Source of the DNA: Rikenellaceae bacterium
Lineage (GTDB): Bacteria > Bacteroidota > Bacteroidia > Bacteroidales > Rikenellaceae
Length of the DNA: 64,000 nucleotides
Direction of reading: 5' to 3'
Assembly: GCA_015059925.1 (NCBI GenBank)
Contig: SUZL01000006.1
Span: forward strand, 43,287 to 107,286
Shown here: piece after piece, positions 9,857 to 19,286 of the stretch
Numbering within the stretch: position 1 is the first letter of the stretch
How the letters are laid out: each line of letters starts with the position of its first letter
Translations under genes and position numbers: made by a program
Notes under the pieces: model-generated
Database searches by the model: none
Told to the model about the DNA's origin: nothing
The model's input: the letters and a program-made list of their open reading frames with translations, nothing else

Positions 9857-10999
9857 CTAATAATTTTTTGCCTCGATCTGTCCCGCCAGTACCCTTATGG
9901 CGTTCATCGCCAGCGACTGAAGCTCATTTTCGCCCGGATAGATCTCGATTGGCGCGATGAAACGACAGTAGTCGCTGATTCGGTCGGTAACCAGTCGGCT
10001 GTGGGCAATGCCACCCGTCAGCAGGATCGCATCCACCTCGCCGCGCATCGCCGCCGCCATCTGACCGATGTGCTTGATGATGCCGTAGATCATCGTGTCG
10101 AGTGCCAACTCCGCCTCCTTGTCGCCGTTGGCTGCGCGCTGGGGAATCTCGATCATCGAACTCGATCCCGTCAGCGACACTAGTCCGCCCTTGCCTACGA
10201 TGAGTGCTCGTGCCTCGGCGTGGCTGTAACGGCCTGAGTAACAGAGGTCGATGAGCGCACCTGCGGGTATCGTGCCGGCACGTTCGGGAGCAATCGGGCC
10301 CTCGCCGTCGAGCGCATTGTTGCAGTCGATAACGCGGCCGGCCTTGTGCGCCGCCACCGAGATGCCGCCACCCATATGCACTACGACAAGATTCAGATCC
10401 TCGTATCGGCGACCGATCTCGTCGGCATAGCGTCGTGCCGTAGCCTTCTGGTTCAGGGCGTGCCATATCGAGCGGCCGCGAATCTCCTTGATTCCCGTAA
10501 CCTTCGCCATCTCCAGACGCTCATCCACCACGATCGGGTCGGCTATGTAGGCCTTCACGCCGCAACGCGACGCAATCTCCGATGCGATTACGGCTCCGAG
10601 GTTCGAGGCGTGCTGCGGTGTGCAACAACGAAGCTCCTCGATCATCTGCTCGTTCACCTCATAAACGCCGCTCTGCAGGGGCTCACGAGGCGATAGCAAC
10701 CCTCCTCGGCCTATGACGGCCGAGAGAGAGTTAATATCTATATTGTTATCTACCAACGTCTTGAGGATTATATCACGACGCCATTCATACTGATCGAATA
10801 CCCCCTTGAATTGCGCCAACTCCTCGGTCGAGTGTTGCAACGAGAGCTCCACCTCGGGCTCCATTCCCCGATAGATGGCTATCTTCGTCGAGGTCGATCC
10901 GGGGTTGATTACCAGCACCAAGTGTTTTGCTACCGCATCAGCGTCGAGGCGTGTTGAGTCGGAGTTCGATGCTCCGTAGTTGTGATTATGCTCCATCAT
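9857..10999 (-). CDS. buk: Butyrate kinase
   Basis: LVINPGSTSTKIAIYRG, VVHMGGGISVAAHKAGRVID; start placed at MMEHNHNY to avoid the overlap with ptb. Confidence 0.9.
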   Translation of the reverse strand: MMEHNHNYGASNSDSTRLDADAVAKHLVLVINPGSTSTKIAIYRGMEPEVELSLQHSTEELAQFKGVFDQYEWRRDIILKTLVDNNIDINSLSAVIGRGGLLSPREPLQSGVYEVNEQMIEELRCCTPQHASNLGAVIASEIASRCGVKAYIADPIVVDERLEMAKVTGIKEIRGRSIWHALNQKATARRYADEIGRRYEDLNLVVVHMGGGISVAAHKAGRVIDCNNALDGEGPIAPERAGTIPAGALIDLCYSGRYSHAEARALIVGKGGLVSLTGSSSMIEIPQRAANGDKEAELALDTMIYGIIKHIGQMAAAMRGEVDAILLTGGIAHSRLVTDRISDYCRFIAPIEIYPGENELQSLAMNAIRVLAGQIEAKNY

Positions 11000-11027
11000 T
11001 AGTTGGCAATTAGGTTTCTTCTTATTA

Positions 11028-11933
11028 TTAGCGAGCTGCAAGGCAAGCCAGCGCAATTGAATACTTCTTCGTCAAGGCCGAGTCGCCGCGTGAAGTCAAA
11101 ACGCACGGCACCTTCGTACCCATAACCATCGCTGCCAGCTCCGAGCCACCGATGTGTGTAGCGGCTTTGAAGAATACGTTAGCCGACTCGATGTTGGGGA
11201 AGAGCAGACAGTCGGGATCACCCGCTACGCTCGAGCCCGTAACCTTCTTATGCTCGGCAACCTCCTTATAAAGAGCCACATCCAACGATAGCGGACCATC
11301 CACGATCACCTTGCCCAGCTGACCGCGGTCGCCCATCTTCGCCAGGATAGCACCCTCGGTCGAAGAGGGAACGCTGGGAAGCACCTGCTCCGAAGCCGAG
11401 ATGCAGGCAATCTTCGGAGTCTCCACGCCAAGGATCTTTGCGGTCTGTGCCAAGTAACCGATCAGCTTCTGCTTCTGCTTAAAGTCGGGAGCGGGGATAA
11501 CGGCTACGTCCGATACCGAGAGCAGCTTGTCGCGGCCCTTCATCTCGATCACAGCAACGTGGCTCAATACGCCCTTCGGGGGGAACAGGCCAGCCTCCTT
11601 GTTCAGGATGCCGCGCATATACTTGTCGGTCGAAACCAGACCCTTCATCAGAACGTCAGCCTGACCATTTACAACAGCCTGCACGGCCAGCTTAACGCAC
11701 GTTACGTCGCTGGGCTCGTGAACGATGTTGAATACCGACGAGTCGATGCCAAGCTCTGCGCAAGCCTCCTCGATGGTAGCCTTGTCGCCAAAAAGTGTAG
11801 CCTCTACAAAACCCTCTTTCCAAGCGTTGTAAACGGCCTCAATGGTGTGTGTATCCTGTCCGTAAGCAACAGCCAGACGCTTCTTACCACGCGCTACGGC
11901 AGCTGCTACGATCTCATCCAAACGTGTAATCAT
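11028..11933 (-). CDS. ptb: Phosphate butyryltransferase
   Basis: Phosphate acetyl/butyryltransferase family; DVLMKGLVSTDKYMRGIL; adjacent to buk. Confidence 0.9.
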   Translation of the reverse strand: MITRLDEIVAAAVARGKKRLAVAYGQDTHTIEAVYNAWKEGFVEATLFGDKATIEEACAELGIDSSVFNIVHEPSDVTCVKLAVQAVVNGQADVLMKGLVSTDKYMRGILNKEAGLFPPKGVLSHVAVIEMKGRDKLLSVSDVAVIPAPDFKQKQKLIGYLAQTAKILGVETPKIACISASEQVLPSVPSSTEGAILAKMGDRGQLGKVIVDGPLSLDVALYKEVAEHKKVTGSSVAGDPDCLLFPNIESANVFFKAATHIGGSELAAMVMGTKVPCVLTSRGDSALTKKYSIALACLAAR

Positions 11934-11959
11934 ATCTTTTTCAGTTTTTTAGGTTTTTA

Positions 11960-13168
11960 TTAAAGGTTCTTTGTAAGGTTGTAGGTGTCGGTTGCGATTA
12001 CCAGCTCCTCGTTGGTTGCGATAACGGCTACCTTCACCTTTGAATCTGCGGTTGAGATGATGGTGTTCTCGCCGCGCGTAACGTCGTTTACAGCATCGTC
12101 GAGCTCGATACCCATAAACTCCATATTGTGGCAAACGTAGCGACGCAGGTCGGCCGAGTTCTCGCCAACACCACCCGTGAAGATCACCAGATCAACACCG
12201 CCCATCTCGGCAGCATACTCACCGACGAACTTCTTCACGCGGTTGTAGTACATATCGCGTGCTACGATAGCCTTCTCGTTGCCTGCATCGTACGCTGCGT
12301 CAATATCGCGCATATCGCTCGAGAGGCCCGTCAGACCCATCACACCCGACTTCTTGTTCATCATCGCGTTGAGCTCGGCGTACGACATACCCTCATTCTC
12401 GCCAATGTATGTAATTGCACTTGCATCTACCTGACCGCAGCGTGTACCCATCACAAGACCGTCCAGAGGAGAGAATCCCATCGACGTGTCGAACGACTTG
12501 CCGTTCAGCACAGCCGTTACCGATCCGCCGTTACCGATGTGGCAGGTTACGATCTTCGAGTTCTCCAGATCCAATCCGGCCAGCTCGGCACCCACCTTTG
12601 CAACATACTTGTGGCTCGTGCCGTGGAAGCCGTACTTGCGCACGCGATACTTCTCATAATACTCCGTCGGCAGGGCGTAGAGGTAGTTGATAGCGGGGAT
12701 TGACTGGTGGAACGAGGTGTCGAAAACAGCCACCTGAGGAATTCCGGGCAGCACCTTCTCGATCGAGAGCACACCCTCCAAGTTTGCGGGGTTGTGCAGC
12801 GGTGCGATCTCAAACAGCGAGCGGATATTGGCCTTCGCCTCGTCGTCAACCACTACGCTCGACTTGAAGAACTCTCCACCGTGAGCCACACGATGACCTA
12901 CGGCCTTCACCTCGTGCAGGTCGCTGATAACACCGTGTGCGGGGTCGGTCAGCGCCTCCAATACCATACTGATACCCGTCGTGTGGTCGGCAATGGGCTT
13001 CACGACCTCAAACTTATCCTTGCCCGTAGGCTTGTGAGTAAGGCTTCCCTCGGGAAGACCGATACGATCGACCAAACCTTTGGCCAACAGCGCGTTGCTC
13101 TGCTCATTGATGTCGATAACCTGATACTTGATCGACGATGAGCCGCAATTAAGAACTAATACGATCAT
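11960..13168 (-). CDS. ackA: Acetate kinase
   Basis: MIVLVLNCGSSSIKYQVID; VAHGGEFF; GFHGTSHKYV; start trimmed to the canonical Met. Confidence 0.97.
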   Translation of the reverse strand: MIVLVLNCGSSSIKYQVIDINEQSNALLAKGLVDRIGLPEGSLTHKPTGKDKFEVVKPIADHTTGISMVLEALTDPAHGVISDLHEVKAVGHRVAHGGEFFKSSVVVDDEAKANIRSLFEIAPLHNPANLEGVLSIEKVLPGIPQVAVFDTSFHQSIPAINYLYALPTEYYEKYRVRKYGFHGTSHKYVAKVGAELAGLDLENSKIVTCHIGNGGSVTAVLNGKSFDTSMGFSPLDGLVMGTRCGQVDASAITYIGENEGMSYAELNAMMNKKSGVMGLTGLSSDMRDIDAAYDAGNEKAIVARDMYYNRVKKFVGEYAAEMGGVDLVIFTGGVGENSADLRRYVCHNMEFMGIELDDAVNDVTRGENTIISTADSKVKVAVIATNEELVIATDTYNLTKNL

Positions 13169-13252
13169 AGTTTTTTGATATTTATATATTTTTAGTGTTT
13201 TGTCGAAAGAAATTTTGCACACCAAAGATACAAAATAAAGTGGTACGATAAG

Positions 13253-13291
13253 CCAAAAAAAGGCGAAAAAACTAATTTTCGCCCTTTTTTA
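13253..13291. terminator. Intrinsic terminator between the M64 peptidase gene and ackA
   Basis: GGCGAAAA (13262-13269) / TTTTCGCC (13276-13283) with A-run and T-run on either side; could work on both strands. Confidence 0.65.
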
Positions 13292-13357
13292 CTTCATATA
13301 GACAATTTCGGTGCCATATCTTGGGTATTACACCCTCAGTGCCACATCTTCGGTGCC

Positions 13358-13433
13358 GCCCCTGCACCTCTGCCACTCCTGTACCTCTGCACCCCTGCAC
13401 CTCTGCACCTTTGTCGCCCCTGCTGCCCCTGCG
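13358..13433. repeat. Degenerate about 8-9 bp tandem repeat, CCCCTGCAC/CTCTGCAC units
   Basis: Direct reading: ccctgcacctctgccactcctgtacctctgcacccctgcacctctgcaccttt...gcccctgctgcccctgcg. Confidence 0.8.
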
Positions 13434-13434
13434 C

Positions 13435-14727
13435 TTACTCCTGCTCGGTGTTGTAGAGGATGATGCGCTCGATAGCTCGCTGGCACACCTCGCAGAACTG
13501 CGTTGCCACGTTGTCGCGCATACGGCAGATTACCGCCGGACGATACATCCCCTTGGTCATATATCCGCCACCCTCGTACACGCCGATGGTGTAGTTCTCC
13601 TGACGCTCCTTCGTGGGTTGCGATGGCACCTCCACGCCCTCGGCCACCATATCCTTCCACTTCGACTCGAAATCGACCATCGTGGTTATGTTCTGCTCCC
13701 ACGGCTCATAGCCGAGCTTGTATGTTCCGTCGGTGTGGTCGTCGTGCTCGTAGAAATACTCGTCGGCCAGAGCTCCGAACGAGTGGCCAAACTCGTGTAC
13801 CACGACGGGCTTGAACATCGGGTTGTGGGCCGTTGTGAGGGTGTACGAATTGTAGATTCCGCCACCGCCATAGGTGTCCGTATTTGCCAGAATGATAAGG
13901 TGTTCGTAATCAATCCCCGCCAGCGCATCGTGAATCGAGTGTACGCTGTTGGTGGTTAGGTAACGCGGCGAGTAGAAGGTCATAAAGTTCGAGTTCAGGG
14001 CCGTCTCGCGCCACTCGTCATCCTGCGGCACGCTCACGTTGCTCTGCTTCGAGGGGACTTTTACCGCCACCACGTTGAACTTCGCCTTGTGCTGCGCAAA
14101 GGGCTCATACTTGAATATCTCCTCGCAGGCCGTGCGCGCATCCGTCATAAAAGTCTCCATCTCCTCGGCCGTATATCCTTCAGCCACGATCGCCACGTCG
14201 ATACACTCCTCCGACGACCCGCTGCGAAGCAGATACTCGTGCGGCTGTGGCGTGCGCGAATCCATATTGCGGATGAGCTTGTCCGAGGGGGTAACCTTGT
14301 GGCGCAACGAGGCCTGCTTCTCGCCCTCGTTGCTCAGGAGCGTAATCTCCACAAAAACCTCCTTTTTGGGAAATGGTACGAGGAACGTCGCCTCGAAACT
14401 CTTTGTAACCTCCTTGGCCTCGTCCGTCACCAGCCACTCCTGAAAAAGACTCGAGAAGGCGTTTCTGTATAGTACCTTTCCGCTCTCTGTGTCAATTACT
14501 TTTATGTCGCCATTACCTCTTACGGGCACTTTGTCGAGATTAACCCTGCGACCAGCCCAGCCCTCCTCCGAGGCCAACTCGTCGAGTGCTACGATCTGCT
14601 GCTCGGCGTTGCCCACGAAGTGGTAATCTATGCGAAGTGTCTTATTGTGGAAATGTGTGGAAAAGTCCTGCGCCTCGGCTGCAATAGCCGCAGCAAGGCC
14701 CGCCATCAACAAAAATATCTTTTTCAT
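13435..14727 (-). CDS. M64 family (IgA peptidase-like) secreted zinc metallopeptidase
   Basis: Signal peptide MKKIFLLMAGLAAAIAAEAQ; VVHEFGHSFGALADEYF zinc motif; Peptidase_M64-type N-domain organisation. Confidence 0.88.
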   Translation of the reverse strand: MKKIFLLMAGLAAAIAAEAQDFSTHFHNKTLRIDYHFVGNAEQQIVALDELASEEGWAGRRVNLDKVPVRGNGDIKVIDTESGKVLYRNAFSSLFQEWLVTDEAKEVTKSFEATFLVPFPKKEVFVEITLLSNEGEKQASLRHKVTPSDKLIRNMDSRTPQPHEYLLRSGSSEECIDVAIVAEGYTAEEMETFMTDARTACEEIFKYEPFAQHKAKFNVVAVKVPSKQSNVSVPQDDEWRETALNSNFMTFYSPRYLTTNSVHSIHDALAGIDYEHLIILANTDTYGGGGIYNSYTLTTAHNPMFKPVVVHEFGHSFGALADEYFYEHDDHTDGTYKLGYEPWEQNITTMVDFESKWKDMVAEGVEVPSQPTKERQENYTIGVYEGGGYMTKGMYRPAVICRMRDNVATQFCEVCQRAIERIILYNTEQE

Positions 14728-14735
14728 ACGTAGTT

Positions 14736-15404
14736 TTACTCTTTTTGACTCTCCTCGTATTTGTATCCCACACCCTTCACCGTCACGATATGCTCCTCGC
14801 CGATCTTCTGGCGCAGTTTGCGGATGTGAACGTCGATAGTGCGGTCGCCCACAACCACCTTGTTACCCCATACGTTTGCGTAGATCTCCTCGCGCGTGAA
14901 GAGCTTGCCGGGCTGCGAGTGCAGCAGCTCGAGCAGCGCAAACTCCTTGCGTGGCAGGACGATAGCCTGATCGCCCTTGCGCACCTGAAAATGCTCGCGG
15001 TCGATCTCGATCCGATCGCTCTGCTCAACGGGCTTGATGCGCTTCAGGATGGCCTGCACGCGGCTGCGTAGGATGTTCATCTTGATGGGCTTGTTGATGT
15101 AGTCGTCGGCCCCCGCGTCGTATCCCTGCAACTGCGTCTCCTCGCTGCCGATGGCCGAGAGGAATACGATCATCACGTTCTTCAGCGCAGGCGAGCGTCG
15201 CAGCGCCTTGCACGTCTCGATGCCGTCGAGTACTGGCATCATCATATCGAGCAGTATCAAATGAGGCTTAACGCGCAGTGCCTCCTGCAATCCTTCGGCA
15301 CCGTTTGAAGCGGTGTAAACCTCGTATCCGTCGCGTGTGAGGTTGTATTTTACGAATTCCAGAATATCGTCCTCGTCGTCGATGAGTAGTATGCGGTATC
15401 CCAT
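14736..15404 (-). CDS. OmpR/PhoB-family response regulator
   Basis: REC domain ILLIDDEDDILEFV, LLDMMMP; winged-helix VWGNKVVVGDRTIDVHIRKLRQKIG; ATG at 15404. Confidence 0.93.
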   Translation of the reverse strand: MGYRILLIDDEDDILEFVKYNLTRDGYEVYTASNGAEGLQEALRVKPHLILLDMMMPVLDGIETCKALRRSPALKNVMIVFLSAIGSEETQLQGYDAGADDYINKPIKMNILRSRVQAILKRIKPVEQSDRIEIDREHFQVRKGDQAIVLPRKEFALLELLHSQPGKLFTREEIYANVWGNKVVVGDRTIDVHIRKLRQKIGEEHIVTVKGVGYKYEESQKE

Positions 15405-15531
15405 AATCAAAAATAATTTTCTACAAATATACGAAATTCCCGCAATAAAAAAGGATAATGAACGGATAATTTACTTATATTTGCACATCTATATACTTAT
15501 GTATTGCGACTAACGCTTAAACCACAAAGTG

Positions 15532-17499
15532 ATGGCTACTGATAAAACTTACAATTCGACTCCCGTGGAGTCTGTCGGCTCGGCCGAAGATGTGCTTAAT
15601 GTAACTGCTGTGGAGGAGGCTACGGCTGATGCTCAGTCTGCTCCCCAAACCGATTTGGATGCAGCCGCAGAGGCGGTTGCTGCCGATTTTGCCGAGGAGG
15701 ATGCCGTTTTGGCTGCCGAGCAGGCTGGTCTTGCCATCGAGGGTGAGACGGCCGAGGAGGAGGCTGCTGCCGATGTCGATCGTGGCGATGTGAGCGGCAA
15801 GAGCAAGCAGGAGCTTGTCGATATGTTCGCCGAGAAGATCGCCAGCGAGCCCGTGCAGACCCTGCGCAAGAGTGTCGAGGCCATCAAGATCGCTTTCTAC
15901 AAACTGCATCGTGCCGAGGTCGATGCCGCTCGCAAGGCTTTCGAGGCTGCCGAGCCCGAGAAGGAGTTTGTGCCCGCACCCGATGCGCTCGAAATACGCC
16001 TGAAGGATCTTTTCAAGGAGTATCGCCGTCGTCGCGACGAGTATATTGCCAATCTGGACAACATCAAGGAGGAGAACCTCAAACTCAAGCTCTCGATTAT
16101 CGACGAGCTTAAGGAGTTGGTCAATTCCGACGAGACGCTCAACAACACCTTCGCCAAGTTCCGCGAGTTGCAGCAACGTTGGAAGGATACGGGCCCCGTA
16201 CCGCAGACCAAGGTTAAGGATCTGTGGGAGACCTACAATCTCCACGTCGAGAATTTCTATAATTTCATCAAGATAAACAAGGAACTGCGCGATCTGGATC
16301 TGAAGAAGAACTACGAGCAGAAGATACAGCTCTGCGAGCAGGCCGAGGCACTTTTGATGGAGCCTTCGATCGTCGATGCGTTCCACAAGTTGCAGAAGTT
16401 GCACGACGAGTGGCGCGAGACGGGCCCCGTTGCCAACGAGTATAAGGAGTCGTTGTGGGAGCGTTTCAAGGCCGCCTCGAGCCGCATCAACAAGCAGCAT
16501 CAGGAGTATTTCGACTCTATCAAGCAGGAGCAACTGAAGAATCTCGAGCTTAAGTCGGAGCTCTGCGCCAAGACCGAGGCTCTGGCCGAGCAGCCCTACA
16601 CCACGCGCAAGGAGTGGAACAAGGCGAGCGAGCGCCTGATCGAGATTCAGAAGGTGTGGCGTACCATCGGCTTCGCCCCCAAGAAGGATAACACGCGCAT
16701 CTACGAGCGTTTCCGCACCGCGTGCGACCGCTTCTTCGAGGCCAAGCGCGACTTCTACGCAGGCGTTAAGAGCGAGATGGAGCATAATCTGGCCCTCAAG
16801 CAGGAGATCTGCGAGGCTGCTGAGGCTCTGCAGTCGAGCGATGATTGGAAGCACGCCACCGAGCAGATAATCGCCCTTCAGGCCAAGTGGAAGCAGGTGG
16901 GTGCCGTATCGCGTCGCTACTCGGATCAGGTGTGGAAGCGTTTCCGCGCCGCTTGCGATAACTTCTTCGAGCGCAAGTCGCAGCACTTCGCCGGTATCGA
17001 GGGCGAGCACGAGGCCAACCTGAGAAAGAAGTTGTCTTTGATCGATGAGATGATGGCCGCCGACGTTGCTGAGGGCGGCTACGATATGATCAAGGAGTTC
17101 CAGCGCCGCTGGAGCGAGATCGGCTATGTACCCATCAAGCAGAAGGATGCCGTACAGAAGAGGTATAAGGCTGCTGTCGATCAGCTCTTCGGCACGCTGC
17201 GTGGCTCGGAGCGCGATCGTTCGATGAATCGCTTCAAGGAGCGTCTGCAGAGTATGAAGGGCGCAGGCGACAAGCGCCTGAAGAGCGAGCGCGAGCGCCT
17301 TTATAATAAAGTACGCCAGATGGAGCAGGACATCGCCCTTCTGGAGAATAATATCGGTTTCTTCTCAAAGTCGAAGAATGCCGAGGCTATGATTGCCGAC
17401 ATCCGCGAGAAGATCGCCAAGTCGAAGCGCGAGTTGCAGGACACTATCGAGAAGGTTCGCCTGATCGATGCCCGTTCGGCCGAGCAGGAGAAGGAGTAA
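15532..17499 (+). CDS. DUF349 repeat protein
   Basis: Repeated helical modules (W-x-x-x-G-P/F-V/A-P ... W..Y/F..F) after an acidic Ala/Glu-rich N-terminus. Confidence 0.85.
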   Translation: MATDKTYNSTPVESVGSAEDVLNVTAVEEATADAQSAPQTDLDAAAEAVAADFAEEDAVLAAEQAGLAIEGETAEEEAAADVDRGDVSGKSKQELVDMFAEKIASEPVQTLRKSVEAIKIAFYKLHRAEVDAARKAFEAAEPEKEFVPAPDALEIRLKDLFKEYRRRRDEYIANLDNIKEENLKLKLSIIDELKELVNSDETLNNTFAKFRELQQRWKDTGPVPQTKVKDLWETYNLHVENFYNFIKINKELRDLDLKKNYEQKIQLCEQAEALLMEPSIVDAFHKLQKLHDEWRETGPVANEYKESLWERFKAASSRINKQHQEYFDSIKQEQLKNLELKSELCAKTEALAEQPYTTRKEWNKASERLIEIQKVWRTIGFAPKKDNTRIYERFRTACDRFFEAKRDFYAGVKSEMEHNLALKQEICEAAEALQSSDDWKHATEQIIALQAKWKQVGAVSRRYSDQVWKRFRAACDNFFERKSQHFAGIEGEHEANLRKKLSLIDEMMAADVAEGGYDMIKEFQRRWSEIGYVPIKQKDAVQKRYKAAVDQLFGTLRGSERDRSMNRFKERLQSMKGAGDKRLKSERERLYNKVRQMEQDIALLENNIGFFSKSKNAEAMIADIREKIAKSKRELQDTIEKVRLIDARSAEQEKE

Positions 17500-17523
17500 C
17501 ACTTACATACTAACGAGTACGCA

Positions 17524-17557
17524 GGTCGGACTCGCGACCTCGGTCGCGAGCCCGACC
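17524..17557. repeat. GC-rich near-perfect inverted repeat (15 of 16 arm positions complementary)
   Basis: GGTCGGACTCGCGACC tc GGTCGCGAGCCCGACC; no T-run follows. Confidence 0.8.
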
Positions 17558-17622
17558 GTTGCGGTTGAAATAGGCAGGATAATACGAATTGATTTTTAAG
17601 GTTTTTTTAAGATATATTAACT

Positions 17623-19266
17623 ATGAAACTCAGTAAACCAAAGTACATCTTCGTTACGGGAGGTGTAGCCTCATCATTGGGCAAGGGTGTCATCTCGGCA
17701 TCTGTTGCGCGCCTTCTGCAGGCACGCGGTTATTCGGTAACTGTTCAGAAGTTCGATCCCTATATCAATGCCGATCCGGGTCGTTTGAATCCCTACGAGC
17801 ACGGTGAGAGCTACGTTACGGAGGATGGTACGGAGTGCGACCTCGACTTGGGCCACTATGAGCGTTTCACCTCAATCACCACCACGACCAACAACACCGT
17901 CACCACGGGTAAGATATATAAGAGCATCCTCGAGAAGGAGAGTCGCGGCGAGTACCTCGGCAAGACCGTTCAGGTTGTTCCCCACATCACCGACGAGATC
18001 AAGCGTCGCATCCAGCTTCTGGGTGCAACCAAGAAGTACGACGTGATCATCTCGGAGATCGGCGGTACGGTTGGCGACATCGAGTCGTTGCCCTACATCG
18101 AGTCAGTACGTCAGCTGCGTAACGAGCTGGGCTACCAGAACTCTGTTCTGATCCACCTCGCGTGGGTTCCCTATATGGCCGTTGCGAGCGAGCATAAGAC
18201 CAAGCCTACGCAGCACTCCGTAAAGGAGCTTCAGGCCGAGGGTATCCAGCCCGATATTCTGGTGCTCCGCGCCGAGCATCCCCTGCCCGACGATGTACGT
18301 CGCAAGGTGGCTCTGTTCTGCAACGTAACGCACGATGCCGTTGTTGAGTCTATCGATAAGCCTACGATCTACGAGGTTCCCCTGAGTATGCACGCCCAGC
18401 ATCTGGACGATGTGATCCTCAAGAAGTTCGGTATTCAGGACGATGGCGAGCCCGACCTCGAGTCGTGGAGCGAGTTTGTCGAGAAGATTAAGCACCCGAA
18501 GCAGACCGTGCACGTTGCTCTGGTAGGTAAATATACCGAGCTCCCCGATGCCTATAAGTCTATCAACGAGTCGTTTATCCACGCTGGTGCAGCTCATACC
18601 GCCAAGGTTAAGGTGCATTACATCAGCGCCGAGGAGCTTTCAGCCGCCAATGCCGAGGAGTTGCTCGGTCAGATGTCGGGCGTCTTCGTTGCCCCGGGCT
18701 CAGGCCCGCGTGGTATCGAGGGTAAGATCGAGGCTGTGCGCTATGCGCGCGAGCATAATGTGCCCTTCTTCGGAGTTTGTCTGGGTATGCAGAGCGCCAT
18801 CATCGAGTTCGCCCGCAACGTGCTGGGTATCAGCGATGCTCACTCTGCGGAGATGGATACCAAGACCAAGAATGCCGTTATCGACATTATGGAGGAGCAG
18901 AAGAAGGTTACCGCCAAGGGAGGCACAATGCGTCTGGGCGGCTACCAGTGTTCGCTCAAGGCAGGCTCGAAGGCTGCCGAGGCCTACGGCACCGACTCTA
19001 TCGTCGAGCGCCATCGCCACCGCTACGAGTTCAATAGCGCCTACCAGTCGCAGTTCGAGCAGGCAGGTATGATCGTTACGGGAACTAACCCCGAGACGGG
19101 CCTCGTCGAGGTTGTTGAGTTGCAGGGCCATCCTTGGTTCGTAGGTGTGCAGTTCAACCCCGAGTACCATAGCCGCGTGTCAAACCCCGCTCCTCTGTTC
19201 GTAGCCTTCGTTGGCGCGGCGCTGGAGTATCAGAAGCAGAATCAGAAAGCCGAGACGGCCGAGTAA
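17623..19266 (+). CDS. pyrG: CTP synthase
   Basis: KYIFVTGGVASSLGKGVISAS; GVCLGMQ glutaminase domain. Confidence 0.98.
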   Translation: MKLSKPKYIFVTGGVASSLGKGVISASVARLLQARGYSVTVQKFDPYINADPGRLNPYEHGESYVTEDGTECDLDLGHYERFTSITTTTNNTVTTGKIYKSILEKESRGEYLGKTVQVVPHITDEIKRRIQLLGATKKYDVIISEIGGTVGDIESLPYIESVRQLRNELGYQNSVLIHLAWVPYMAVASEHKTKPTQHSVKELQAEGIQPDILVLRAEHPLPDDVRRKVALFCNVTHDAVVESIDKPTIYEVPLSMHAQHLDDVILKKFGIQDDGEPDLESWSEFVEKIKHPKQTVHVALVGKYTELPDAYKSINESFIHAGAAHTAKVKVHYISAEELSAANAEELLGQMSGVFVAPGSGPRGIEGKIEAVRYAREHNVPFFGVCLGMQSAIIEFARNVLGISDAHSAEMDTKTKNAVIDIMEEQKKVTAKGGTMRLGGYQCSLKAGSKAAEAYGTDSIVERHRHRYEFNSAYQSQFEQAGMIVTGTNPETGLVEVVELQGHPWFVGVQFNPEYHSRVSNPAPLFVAFVGAALEYQKQNQKAETAE

Positions 19267-19286
19267 TCAATAATTAAAACCAAGAA

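Noticed and set aside
11000-11056. N-terminal extension of buk into ptb
   Set aside because: Would overlap ptb by 29 bp and add a non-homologous-looking segment; internal Met preferred.
15517-17010. 497-aa minus-strand ORF opposite the DUF349 gene
   Set aside because: Leu-rich shadow ORF of the DUF349 repeat gene, no independent evidence.
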